DNA from: Chloroflexota bacterium
GTDB lineage: Bacteria; Chloroflexota; Dehalococcoidia; Tepidiformales; Tepidiformaceae
Assembly: GCA_963169135.1 (NCBI GenBank)
Contig: CAUJEQ010000085.1
Coordinates: forward strand, 1 to 12,122
Direction of reading: 5' to 3'
DNA: 12,122 nucleotides
The notes under the pieces were generated by a model. The model ran no database searches. It saw only the letters and a list, made by a program, of their open reading frames with translations, and was not told the origin of the DNA. Both the position numbers and the translations under genes were made by a program. Below are positions 1 to 6,435 of the stretch, in pieces. Numbering within the stretch: position 1 is the first letter of the stretch; each line of letters starts with the position of its first letter.

Positions 1-19
1 ACCCTGGAGACGTGCCGCC

Positions 20-574
20 GTGTTTTCCCCTCGCCGAACGCTGCTGATCCTCATCCCGGCTCTTGCCCTTCTCGGCGCCTGCGGCGGCGGGGACGATGAT
101 GACTCGGACGATGGCGGTGACGATTCCGCCGGTGCCTCGTCGACACCAACCACCACCAGCGACGACGCTGACCGCTCCTCGAATGGCGACGCGGACATCC
201 CGGCGATCAAGGACGGCGCGTTCGCAGACGGCGAGGTTCATGTCGAAGTCTCCGGCGACAAGGACTTCAAGTTCGACGTCAAAGGCAACGGGATCGCCAC
301 AGGTGGGTACACGCTCCTCACGTTCGGGAATGACGAAGCCTCGGTGATCCTGGCGTTTCAGGCCGATTCCAAGGACGAAGCCGGCGGCCTCTCGATTACG
401 CACACCAAGCTCGCCACGGCTGGGGCGTGGGGGACCGACTGCACGGTGACCATCGATGAGGGTGCGAACGAGGTGAAGGGCGAGTTCGAATGCAAGGACC
501 TCGACGCCGTCCAGCCGGGGACGGTGAGTACTTACGAGGTCCGCGTCTCAGGCAACTTCTCGGTCACGCGGTAA
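20..574 (+). CDS. secreted lipoprotein, function unknown
   Basis: A 184-aa protein with a lipoprotein signal peptide: basic residues R5-R6, a hydrophobic core at about 8-18, and a lipobox L-G-A-C with the lipidated cysteine at residue 21. Residues 22-60 form an Asp/Ser/Thr-rich low-complexity linker, as expected for a tether between membrane and folded domain. Residues 61-184 look like an all-beta domain with short alternating strands. C141 and C158 flank a likely hairpin and could form a disulfide outside the cell. The start is GTG; a weak GGAG lies about 10 nt upstream. I do not recognise the C-terminal domain. The pattern of a cysteine, a hydrophobic strand, V-K-G-x-F-x-C and a final strand resembles many unnamed lipoprotein beta-sandwiches. 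It stands alone on this strand, and the next genes downstream are tRNAs on the opposite strand. Confidence 0.85.
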   Translation: MFSPRRTLLILIPALALLGACGGGDDDDSDDGGDDSAGASSTPTTTSDDADRSSNGDADIPAIKDGAFADGEVHVEVSGDKDFKFDVKGNGIATGGYTLLTFGNDEASVILAFQADSKDEAGGLSITHTKLATAGAWGTDCTVTIDEGANEVKGEFECKDLDAVQPGTVSTYEVRVSGNFSVTR

Positions 575-620
575 CCGCCGCCAGGAAAGCTCCGTACAGT
601 TCGCCTCGCGCACGAACCAC

Positions 621-646
621 GCGGCCCTGCTTTTCAGCGGGGCCGC
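621..646. terminator. hairpin terminator between convergent units
   Basis: An 11-bp stem (one G-T pair) closes on the tetraloop TTTC: the arm GCGGCCCTGCT pairs with AGCGGGGCCGC. It lies 46 nt past the lipoprotein stop and 39 nt past the 3' end of the tRNA cluster on the other strand, so it can serve both directions. Neither side has a proper T-run, so strength is uncertain, but position and stem stability fit a bidirectional terminator. Confidence 0.65.
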
Positions 647-685
647 TTGTCGTGGCGTTAGGTTCGCCGCGATGAATCTGTGTGT

Positions 686-759
<74 letters not shown>

Positions 760-773
760 GCCCGAACCAGTGA

Positions 774-859
774 TGGTGCCCAGGGTGAGACTTGAACTCA
801 CACGCCTATACAGGCACTGCCCCCTCAAGACAGCGTGTCTGCCATTCCACCACCTGGGC
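774..859 (-). tRNA. tRNA-Leu (GAG)
   Basis: An 86-nt class II tRNA with a long variable arm. Acceptor GCCCAGG/CCTGGGC, anticodon stem CTGTC/GGCAG with loop TTGAGGG (anticodon GAG), variable-arm stem GCC/GGC, T-arm GTGAG-TTCAAGT-CTCAC, discriminator A and encoded CCA. It should read CUC and CUU, and CUC is used heavily in the coding regions of this window. Confidence 0.97.
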
Positions 860-868
860 AATAAGGCG

Positions 869-898
869 ATGTTACGTACCGGATGGGCCCAGCGGCAA
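869..898 (-). promoter_or_regulatory. possible promoter of tRNA-Leu/tRNA-Cys
   Basis: In the spacer between tRNA-Trp and tRNA-Leu, reading the minus strand, TTGCCG (893-898, 4 of 6 to TTGACA) is followed by an 18-bp spacer and TAACAT (869-874, 4 of 6 to TATAAT). Transcription would begin a few nt before the tRNA-Leu 5' end at 859. A short inverted repeat (AGCGG-CAAG-CCGCT, 891-904) overlaps the -35 and may be a weak stop for the tRNA-Trp transcript or a processing site. Confidence 0.4.
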
Positions 899-927
899 GC
901 CGCTTGAGGGTTTCGGCCCAGGGGTTC

Positions 928-1003
928 TGGCAGGGGTGGCAGGATTCGAACCCGCGACACTCGGATTTGGAGGCCGATGCTCTACCAACTGAGCTACACC
1001 CCT
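928..1003 (-). tRNA. tRNA-Trp (CCA)
   Basis: A 76-nt cloverleaf: acceptor AGGGGTG/CACCCCT, D-stem GCTC/GAGC, anticodon loop CTCCAAA (anticodon CCA), T-arm GCGGG-TTCGAAT-CCTGC, discriminator G and encoded CCA. The AGGGG start and G discriminator match bacterial tRNA-Trp. The innermost anticodon-stem pair (positions 31 and 39) is C opposite U, not a Watson-Crick pair. The other four stem pairs are intact, so the gene looks functional. Confidence 0.95.
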
Positions 1004-1015
1004 ACGCAGACCCCT

Positions 1016-1024
1016 ATCGTACCA
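1016..1024 (-). promoter_or_regulatory. extended -10 promoter of tRNA-Trp
   Basis: Reading the minus strand, TGG is followed directly by TACGAT (-10 at 1016-1021), an extended -10 of the TGn type. The start point would be about 1009, giving a 5' leader of roughly 6 nt before the tRNA at 1003. No good -35 is visible at 17 bp. The same TACGAT hexamer behind a TGn occurs before the HEAT-repeat gene at 7432-7440. Confidence 0.55.
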
Positions 1025-1054
1025 AACCGGGACCTACAGAAAATGCGAACCGCC

Positions 1055-1237
1055 CTACGCCGCGTGCGGCTGCGCCCCGAACGAACCACAGGAAGGGCAC
1101 CGCGGCACCCGCGTCGCCCGCGGCGCCTGGCCAAAGTTGAACTGGGTCCCACAGCGCGGACAATCCATCCGTTCGAACATCTTGCCCTCCGCGAACTTTC
1201 GCGCCCATGCCGGCCGGAGAATGCGCTGCTCTGCCAC
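1055..1237 (-). CDS. small zinc-ribbon protein (60 aa)
   Basis: A 60-aa protein with two CxxC knuckles, C-P-R-C at residues 26-29 and C-P-S-C at 47-50, spaced as in a zinc ribbon that binds one Zn ion through four cysteines. The N-terminal 20 residues are basic with an aromatic patch (W11, F15). The GTG start is chosen because a consensus AGGAGG (1244-1249 on this strand) lies exactly 6 nt upstream. An ATG at 1180 with GGAGG upstream would give a 41-aa version. The stop is 51 bp before tRNA-Trp on the same strand. Such mini-ribbons may bind nucleic acid or act as zinc-dependent regulators, but no specific function can be assigned. The frame stays open further upstream, so translation from a start before 1237 cannot be excluded. 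Confidence 0.6.
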   Translation of the reverse strand: MAEQRILRPAWARKFAEGKMFERMDCPRCGTQFNFGQAPRATRVPRCPSCGSFGAQPHAA

Positions 1238-1243
1238 GGGATG

Positions 1244-1249
1244 CCTCCT
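1244..1249 (-). promoter_or_regulatory. Shine-Dalgarno site fixing the zinc-ribbon start
   Basis: A full AGGAGG on the minus strand, 6 nt before the GTG at 1237. It is the best ribosome-binding site in the window and the main reason for calling the 60-aa form. Confidence 0.65.
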
Positions 1250-1315
1250 GCCACCTACTTCGACAGATCGGCCACGCCTCCGCATAGGAGTCATCTCACA
1301 CTTCCTGGCTGCCGC

Positions 1316-1344
1316 CGGACATAAGCAAACCGGTTTCCTATACT
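1316..1344 (+). promoter_or_regulatory. argF promoter, leaderless type
   Basis: CGGACA (1316-1321, 4 of 6 to TTGACA), a 17-bp spacer, and TATACT (1339-1344, 5 of 6 to TATAAT). The -10 ends 6 nt before the ATG at 1351, so the expected start point is at or next to the A of ATG, leaving no room for a Shine-Dalgarno site. argF is therefore probably translated from a leaderless mRNA. Confidence 0.7.
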
Positions 1345-1350
1345 CGGGCG

Positions 1351-2286
1351 ATGCACACGAACGTACGGCATCTCCTTTCCTCGGCCGACATCTCCGCTGA
1401 GGAAACCACCCACCTGCTCGACATCGCGGGCAAGCTGAAGAAGCGTCCCCAGAAGCTCCTCGAAGGCAAGGAACTCGCGCTCCTCTTCGAGAAGCCATCT
1501 CTCCGTACGCGTGTGAGTTTCCAGGTCGCCATGCGCCACCTCGGCGGCGAGACCATCTACCTCGCACCCCAGGAGGTCGGGCTCGGCGAACGTGAGGCCA
1601 TCAAGGATGTCGCCCGCGTCCTCGACCGCTACGTCCATATCGTCGCGGTCCGAACTTTCGGCCAGGTAATCGTCGAGGAATACGCGCACTACTCCGGTAT
1701 TCCGGTCATCAACGCGCTGACGAACGAGGAGCACCCCTGCCAGGCGCTCGCCGACCTGCTGACCCTCAAGGAAAAGGTCGGCGACCTTCGCGGCGTGTCG
1801 ATCGCCTTCATCGGTGATGGCAACAACGTCGCAGCCAGCCTCGTCCTCACGGCGACGGCCCTGGGCATGGACGTCCGCATGGCCGCACCCAGCCGCTACA
1901 CCCTCCCCGAATACGTCGTTTCCGAGTCCAGCGCCCGCGCCGAGGCGAGCGGCGGCAAATTAACCCTGGTTCACGACCCGGTCGAGGCTGTACAGGGCGC
2001 CCGGGCCGTTTACACCGATGTTTGGACCTCCATGGGCCAGGAGCGCGAATCCGAGCGCCGCCGGATCGACTTCGCCGGCTATCAGCTCAACCGCGAGCTG
2101 ATGAGCCACGCCGCCGCCAACGCCCTGGTGATGCACGACCTCCCGGCACATCGTGGCGACGAGATCACCGATGAGATGATGGAGGCGCCCGGCTCGATCA
2201 TCTTCGACCAGGCCGAGAACCGAGTCTGGGCCCAGGCTGCCGTCGTCGCCTTCCTGCTCGGCGTCGATGGCCACGTGGAGGCCTAA
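1351..2286 (+). CDS. argF: ornithine carbamoyltransferase
   Basis: A cytosolic enzyme joining carbamoyl phosphate and ornithine to give citrulline in arginine synthesis. At 311 aa it has the family's normal length. The carbamoyl-phosphate loop S-L-R-T-R is at 50-54 (an accepted variant of STRTR), H-P-C-Q at 128-131, G-D-G-N-N-V at 155-160, and the ornithine-specific D-V-W-T-S-M-G at 223-229; this SMG loop argues against aspartate or putrescine transcarbamylase. The usual H-C-L-P motif reads H-D-L-P at 262-265, so the cysteine normally at the ornithine site is aspartate here. The rest of that block (PAHRG, then Q-A-E-N-R at 287-291) is standard. ATG start set by the promoter 6 nt upstream. No other arginine gene is in the window. 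Assignment to the transcarbamylase family is certain; ornithine as substrate is very likely. Confidence 0.93.
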   Translation: MHTNVRHLLSSADISAEETTHLLDIAGKLKKRPQKLLEGKELALLFEKPSLRTRVSFQVAMRHLGGETIYLAPQEVGLGEREAIKDVARVLDRYVHIVAVRTFGQVIVEEYAHYSGIPVINALTNEEHPCQALADLLTLKEKVGDLRGVSIAFIGDGNNVAASLVLTATALGMDVRMAAPSRYTLPEYVVSESSARAEASGGKLTLVHDPVEAVQGARAVYTDVWTSMGQERESERRRIDFAGYQLNRELMSHAAANALVMHDLPAHRGDEITDEMMEAPGSIIFDQAENRVWAQAAVVAFLLGVDGHVEA

Positions 2287-2348
2287 CCCGGCATTCCTCC
2301 TTTACGGCGTATCATGAGAGCGACCACCAGGGGCTGGCCGCGCCACTC

Positions 2349-3158
2349 ATGCTCGATTCCGAACATTTCCGGGACGTTCTCGCACAGTTCGATGTCTGGA
2401 GCGCGATCGACATCTTCTTGATCGCGCTCGTCATCTTCGCGACCCTGCGCGTCCTCAGCGGTACCCGGGGGCTCACGCAGTTGCGCGGCGCGCTGGCCCT
2501 CTTTCTCGTCTTCGTGGTGTTCGGCCGCCTGTTCGACCTGACTGTCGTGAACTTCCTCGTTGCGAACTCGGTAACGGCGCTCGTGGTCGGTGCGGTCATC
2601 ATCCTCCAGCCCGAAATCCGCCGGGCCCTCGATCGTCTCGGCCGGACCGGCCTTCAGGGCTGGCTCACCGAGGGCAAGTACAACGAGCTCATCGAATCTG
2701 TCGTCCGCGCGGCCGGCCGGATGTCGGCCGACCGCCATGGCGGCATCTTCGTCCTCGAGCGCGACACCGGGCTCCAGGATGTGATAGAGACTGGCGTCCC
2801 GATCGACGCGAAGGTCTCACCGGAACTCCTCGGCGGCATCTTCTATCCCAATTCGCCCCTGCATGACATGGCGGTTGTGCTGCGCGATGGCCGCGTCGTC
2901 GCCGCGAGCTGCGTGCTGCCCCTTGCGAACGATCCCGAAGACCGGCAACTGGGCACGCGCCACCGGGCCGCGATCGGCATTACCGAACAGACCGATGCGC
3001 TGACCGTCGTCGTCTCGGAGGAAACGGGCACCATCAGCGTCGCGCTCAACGGGCGCCTCACCCAGGTGCCCGACGAGCGGCGTCTGCGGGCTGTGCTGGA
3101 ATGGGTGCTCGAACCCGGCGCCGCAGGCCGAAACGGGCGCGGGGCGGTGCCCGCATGA
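2349..3158 (+). CDS. cdaA: diadenylate cyclase CdaA (c-di-AMP synthase)
   Basis: A membrane enzyme that condenses two ATP into cyclic di-AMP, a messenger controlling potassium and osmolyte balance and cell-wall homeostasis. Three N-terminal membrane helices (about 18-36, 47-62, 65-86) are followed by a short linker and a DisA_N-type cyclase domain (about 105-240). G-T-R-H-R at 202-206 supplies the RHR motif. The other signature, usually D-G-A, is D173-M174-A175 in the context P-L-H-D-M-A. The aspartate is kept and the glycine is replaced. At 269 aa it has normal CdaA length. ATG start 62 nt past argF; no good Shine-Dalgarno is visible. Its stop overlaps the start of the ybbR-type gene (ATGA), the standard cdaA-cdaR pairing. 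glmM, the usual third gene of this operon in Firmicutes, is absent. Confidence 0.93.
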   Translation: MLDSEHFRDVLAQFDVWSAIDIFLIALVIFATLRVLSGTRGLTQLRGALALFLVFVVFGRLFDLTVVNFLVANSVTALVVGAVIILQPEIRRALDRLGRTGLQGWLTEGKYNELIESVVRAAGRMSADRHGGIFVLERDTGLQDVIETGVPIDAKVSPELLGGIFYPNSPLHDMAVVLRDGRVVAASCVLPLANDPEDRQLGTRHRAAIGITEQTDALTVVVSEETGTISVALNGRLTQVPDERRLRAVLEWVLEPGAAGRNGRGAVPA

Positions 3159-4468
3159 CGATGCCCGAATCCCCCCGCTTTTCGTGGCCCCGGCTGGTGC
3201 TCGCCGTCGCCCGTTCATCCATCGGGAGCATGTATCAGAATTGGGCGCTCGCGAGCTTCAGCCTGGTCGCGGCCTTCGCTATCTGGTTCGTCGTCGAGGA
3301 CGTGGAGAACCCGCGCGTCACCGTCCGGTTCCCGGCCGAGGGATTGCCCGCAGCCGTTCCCGTCGAGGCTCGCAATGCCGGGAACCTGATCATGAAAGAC
3401 AGCTTCGCCGTGGCGGTGGTTCTCGAAGGCCGAGATGACGATCTCGAGAACCTGGCTCCCGGCGACTTCCGCGCCTATGTCGATGTGCAGGGCATGCAGG
3501 CCGACATCGAGGACGTGCGCGAGGTGAAGGTCGAGTCGCGCCGGAGCGGCGTCAGGGTCGTCGAGGTCATCCCATCTTCGGTCCGTGTTACGGTGATCGA
3601 GCCCGAGGAACGCGAACTCCCGGTCACCATCCGCCGTACCGGCCAGGTCGCAGCGGGGTACCAGGAAGTCGAGACCGCTACTACCGTCGAACCCGCGACT
3701 GTCGTCATCAGCGGCCTCCCCGAACGCGTGGCCAGCGTGCGCTCAGTCGACCTGGATGTAAACCTGAGTGGTGTGAGAGATAACACAACAGTCGAAGGTG
3801 ACCTTGTCGCCCGTTCCCAGAGCGGTGCTCAGGTCGTGGTTACCATTACTCCGGCACGGGCCAAAGCCACCCTCCAGATCGAACAGACCTTCGTGCAGCG
3901 GACCCTCCCTGTTGAGGTGCTCACGACCGGCGACGTCGCCTCCGGCTACATGATCACCAACGTCAGAGTGGAACCCGCGACCGTCGCCGTCACAGGGCCC
4001 CAGGCCGTTGTCAGTGGGCTCAACAAGCTGACCACGCCCGCGCTCGACGTCTCGGGTGCCCGGACTGACCAGACTCTCATCCGCACGATCGATGAACCGC
4101 AGAACACGTCGCTCGGCCGCCCGTCCGTGACGGTCACCATCGAGATCCGCCCGATCGAATGCTCGAGTGGGCCGGCAGGGTCCCCTTGCGGCGGCACGAC
4201 CTTCGTCGTCGGTCCAACATTCGAAAACACCCCTGCGGGCCTTACCCATTCCGGTCTCTACTCCGTAGAGGTGAAGATCACAGGCCCGCTCACCCAGCTG
4301 CGCGACCTGAAGCCGGCCGACATCAAAGCCACGGTTTCGCTCGCTGACGGAGCAGTAGGGACTCGCAGCTATCCGGTGACCGTCACCGTTCCCGGCGCGC
4401 TCAAAGCCGAGCCCGTCGCGAACATCCAGGTGAGCCTGGTCGCCGCCGCATCGGGAGGTGGCCAGTGA
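3155..4468 (+). CDS. cdaR: YbbR-domain regulator of CdaA (CdaR-like)
   Basis: A 437-aa protein with one N-terminal membrane anchor (about 30-47) and a long extracytoplasmic part built of YbbR beta repeats. Three are clear at about 52-150, 153-245 and 249-332. Repeats two and three share the pattern LPV, GxVxxGY, VEPATV. A degenerate fourth lies at about 362-428, after a Cys-containing linker (C336, C345). In Firmicutes, CdaR binds CdaA and modulates its activity. I choose ATG 3155, which overlaps the cdaA stop as ATGA and implies translational coupling; a second ATG follows at 3161. The frame runs upstream to an ATG at 3101, but that would add 18 arginine-rich residues overlapping the cdaA 3' end and is unlikely. 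Confidence 0.88.
   Translation: MTMPESPRFSWPRLVLAVARSSIGSMYQNWALASFSLVAAFAIWFVVEDVENPRVTVRFPAEGLPAAVPVEARNAGNLIMKDSFAVAVVLEGRDDDLENLAPGDFRAYVDVQGMQADIEDVREVKVESRRSGVRVVEVIPSSVRVTVIEPEERELPVTIRRTGQVAAGYQEVETATTVEPATVVISGLPERVASVRSVDLDVNLSGVRDNTTVEGDLVARSQSGAQVVVTITPARAKATLQIEQTFVQRTLPVEVLTTGDVASGYMITNVRVEPATVAVTGPQAVVSGLNKLTTPALDVSGARTDQTLIRTIDEPQNTSLGRPSVTVTIEIRPIECSSGPAGSPCGGTTFVVGPTFENTPAGLTHSGLYSVEVKITGPLTQLRDLKPADIKATVSLADGAVGTRSYPVTVTVPGALKAEPVANIQVSLVAAASGGGQ
4454..4460 (+). promoter_or_regulatory. Shine-Dalgarno site of der
   Basis: GGAGGTG inside the 3' end of the ybbR-type gene, 4 nt before the GTG at 4465. It supports the GTG start and separate ribosome loading on der within the overlapping operon. 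Confidence 0.6.
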
Positions 4469-5811
4469 CCGCAGCCTCGGATGTCCTGCCCCGAGTTGTC
4501 ATTGTCGGCCGCCCGAACGTCGGCAAGTCATCGTTGTTCAATCGCGTGCTTGGCGAGCGCCGCGCCATCGTCGAAGACGAGCCCGGTACCACCCGCGACC
4601 GGGTGGAGGCCGATGTCGAATGGCGCGACCGCCGCTTCCGCCTGATAGATACCGGCGGGTATGAAACCGACGAGGAGAACGTCTACGCCTCACTCATCAT
4701 CGATCAGGTGAAGGCGGCAATGGAGGGCGCGTCGGTCGTCCTATTCTGCGTCGATGCCCGCGACGGTCTCACCGCCAGTGACTACGACATGGCTGACGTT
4801 GTCCGCCGGGCCGAACGGCCAACCATCGTCGTTGCCAACAAGGCGGATAACGAGAGGCGTGAACTCGAAGGCGTCGCCGAGGCATCCAGCCTCGGTCTCG
4901 GTGACCCCATCCCGGTCAGCGCACTGCACTTCATCAACGTCAGCACCATGCTGGATGCGGTCCTGGCACTGCTCCCCGAGCCCGAACCGCTCGTCGAGAC
5001 CGACCGGACCCGAATCGCCATCATCGGCCGCCCCAACGTCGGCAAGTCGGCGCTCGTGAATGCCATCCTCGGTAAGCAACGCGTCATCGTGAGCGATGTC
5101 GCCGGCACCACCCGCGACGCCATCGATACCGAAGTCGACACGCCTGAAGGCTCCTTCCTCTTGATCGATACGGCCGGCATCCGCCGTCCCGGCAAGCTCG
5201 GCAAGGGCGTTGAGCTCCACTCCGTCATGCGCGCCACCACCGCGGTCGAACGTTGCGACGTCGCGGTCCTCGTGATCGACGGCGTTGACGGTGTGACCGC
5301 CCAGGACACCCACATCGCCGGCATCGCCATCGACCACTACAAGGGCCTCGTCATCGCCGTCAACAAGACCGACCTCTGGGAAGATCCGGAGGCTGGCCGC
5401 GACTGGGCTGAACGGCAGATGCGCGGACGCGTGAAGTTCGTCCCGTGGGCGATGGTCACCTTCATCTCGGCCCTAGAGGGCCGCGGCCTCGGCCAGGTGC
5501 TGAAGCTCGCCCAGGAAGCCCGCGAGGCCCGCCGCCGGCGGCTCACGACTGGCGATCTCAACGCGCTCCTGGCGAGGGCCATGCGCGAACACGTCCCGCC
5601 CCTTGTCCGCAACAAGCGCTTCAAGCTCTTCTACGCCACCCAGGCGGGGATCGACCCGCCAACGTTCATCCTCTTCGTCAATGACCCCGAGCTGGTGCAC
5701 TTCAGCTACCGCCGTTACCTGGAGCGCTCCATCCGCGAAGCGCACGACTTCGAAGGGACGGCCATCAAGCTGGTGTTCAGGGCCCGCACGGAGGATGATT
5801 CGCGCTCGTGA
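4465..5811 (+). CDS. der: ribosome-assembly GTPase Der (EngA)
   Basis: An essential cytosolic GTPase with two G domains in tandem that acts in late 50S subunit assembly. G domain 1 has G-R-P-N-V-G-K-S at 15-22, D-T-G-G at 62-65 and N-K-A-D at 125-128. G domain 2 has G-R-P-N-V-G-K-S at 188-195, D-T-A-G at 235-238 and N-K-T-D at 300-303. The C-terminal 95 residues form the KH-like domain. P-G-T-T-R-D (40-45) and A-G-T-T-R-D (213-218) are the switch I motifs. At 448 aa it matches the shorter Der type. The GTG start overlaps the upstream stop as GTGA, with GGAGGTG 4 nt before it. Its own stop overlaps the plsY start in the same way. All nucleotide-binding motifs are intact. Confidence 0.97.
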   Translation: MTAASDVLPRVVIVGRPNVGKSSLFNRVLGERRAIVEDEPGTTRDRVEADVEWRDRRFRLIDTGGYETDEENVYASLIIDQVKAAMEGASVVLFCVDARDGLTASDYDMADVVRRAERPTIVVANKADNERRELEGVAEASSLGLGDPIPVSALHFINVSTMLDAVLALLPEPEPLVETDRTRIAIIGRPNVGKSALVNAILGKQRVIVSDVAGTTRDAIDTEVDTPEGSFLLIDTAGIRRPGKLGKGVELHSVMRATTAVERCDVAVLVIDGVDGVTAQDTHIAGIAIDHYKGLVIAVNKTDLWEDPEAGRDWAERQMRGRVKFVPWAMVTFISALEGRGLGQVLKLAQEAREARRRRLTTGDLNALLARAMREHVPPLVRNKRFKLFYATQAGIDPPTFILFVNDPELVHFSYRRYLERSIREAHDFEGTAIKLVFRARTEDDSRS

Positions 5812-6434
5812 TCGTCGAATACGCCGCCAATGCGGCACTCGGGTACCTGCTCGGTTCGCTCCCCTGGGGGCTTATCGTTGGCTATGTCTGGCTCGGGCGC
5901 GATATCCGCGAGTCTGGCAGCGGCAAGACCGGGACAACCAACGTCCTCCGCACTGCGGGGAAAGGGCCTGCTGCACTCGTAATGCTGCTCGATATCGCCA
6001 AGGGTGCGGTCCCCGCGCTCGTGGGCCGTTTCGTGTTCGATAGCAACGAGGTCGCCGCCGTCGGTGCGGCCGCCGCGGTCGTCGGGCATGTCTGGCCTGT
6101 CTTCGCCGGCTTCCGCGGCGGGCGAGGGGTCGCAAGCACCTATGGCGGCGTGCTCGGTCTCGCCCCGGTCGTGTCGATCGTATTCCCGCTCATCGGCGCG
6201 GCCCTTATCGGCACCACCCGCTACGTTTCCGTGATGTCGGTGGTGGGCGTCCCGCTTTGCGCCGCTATCGTTGTCGCAGGCGCCGCCGGCGGTTGGCTCG
6301 ACTGGTCCTACGCCTGGTATTGCATCTTCGCCACGGCCCTCGTCGAATACAAGCACTTACCCAACATTCGGCGGCTGCTCTCTGGCACCGAGCCCAGGAT
6401 CGGCCAGGGCGGCGACCGCCCGGCAACCGGCTGA
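5808..6434 (+). CDS. plsY: acyl-phosphate:glycerol-3-phosphate acyltransferase PlsY
   Basis: An integral membrane enzyme that transfers an acyl chain from acyl phosphate to glycerol 3-phosphate, giving lysophosphatidic acid, the first step of phospholipid synthesis. It is 208 aa with several hydrophobic segments (about 6-29, 53-75, 82-101, 115-137, 142-180). Family motifs: G-S-L-P at 16-19; G-S-G-K-T-G-T-T-N at 37-45 (usually GSGN at its start); G-H-V-W-P-V-F through G-G-R-G-V-A at 93-109; and the C-terminal N-I-R-R-L-L-x-G-T-E at 186-195. The GTG start overlaps the der stop (GTGA). A GGAGG about 13 nt upstream is rather distant, so coupling to der is likely. The next gene makes its substrate. 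Confidence 0.94.
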   Translation: MIVEYAANAALGYLLGSLPWGLIVGYVWLGRDIRESGSGKTGTTNVLRTAGKGPAALVMLLDIAKGAVPALVGRFVFDSNEVAAVGAAAAVVGHVWPVFAGFRGGRGVASTYGGVLGLAPVVSIVFPLIGAALIGTTRYVSVMSVVGVPLCAAIVVAGAAGGWLDWSYAWYCIFATALVEYKHLPNIRRLLSGTEPRIGQGGDRPATG

Positions 6435-6435
6435 G

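Noticed and set aside
84..200. Acidic repeat-like stretch in the lipoprotein gene
   Set aside because: Asp/Ser/Thr-rich linker after a lipobox is ordinary low complexity, not a DNA repeat or mobile element.
891..904. AGCGG-CAAG-CCGCT hairpin as a terminator of tRNA-Trp
   Set aside because: Only a 5-bp stem with no T-run; it overlaps a possible tRNA-Leu -35 and may be chance in GC-rich DNA.
1238..1567. Open frame extending the zinc-ribbon gene upstream on the minus strand
   Set aside because: It runs over the argF promoter and into argF, and the consensus AGGAGG points to GTG 1237.
2310..2315. TATCAT as a -10 box for cdaA
   Set aside because: No -35 at 16-18 bp, no TGn extension, and it would leave a leader without a clear ribosome-binding site. 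Possible, but too weak to list.
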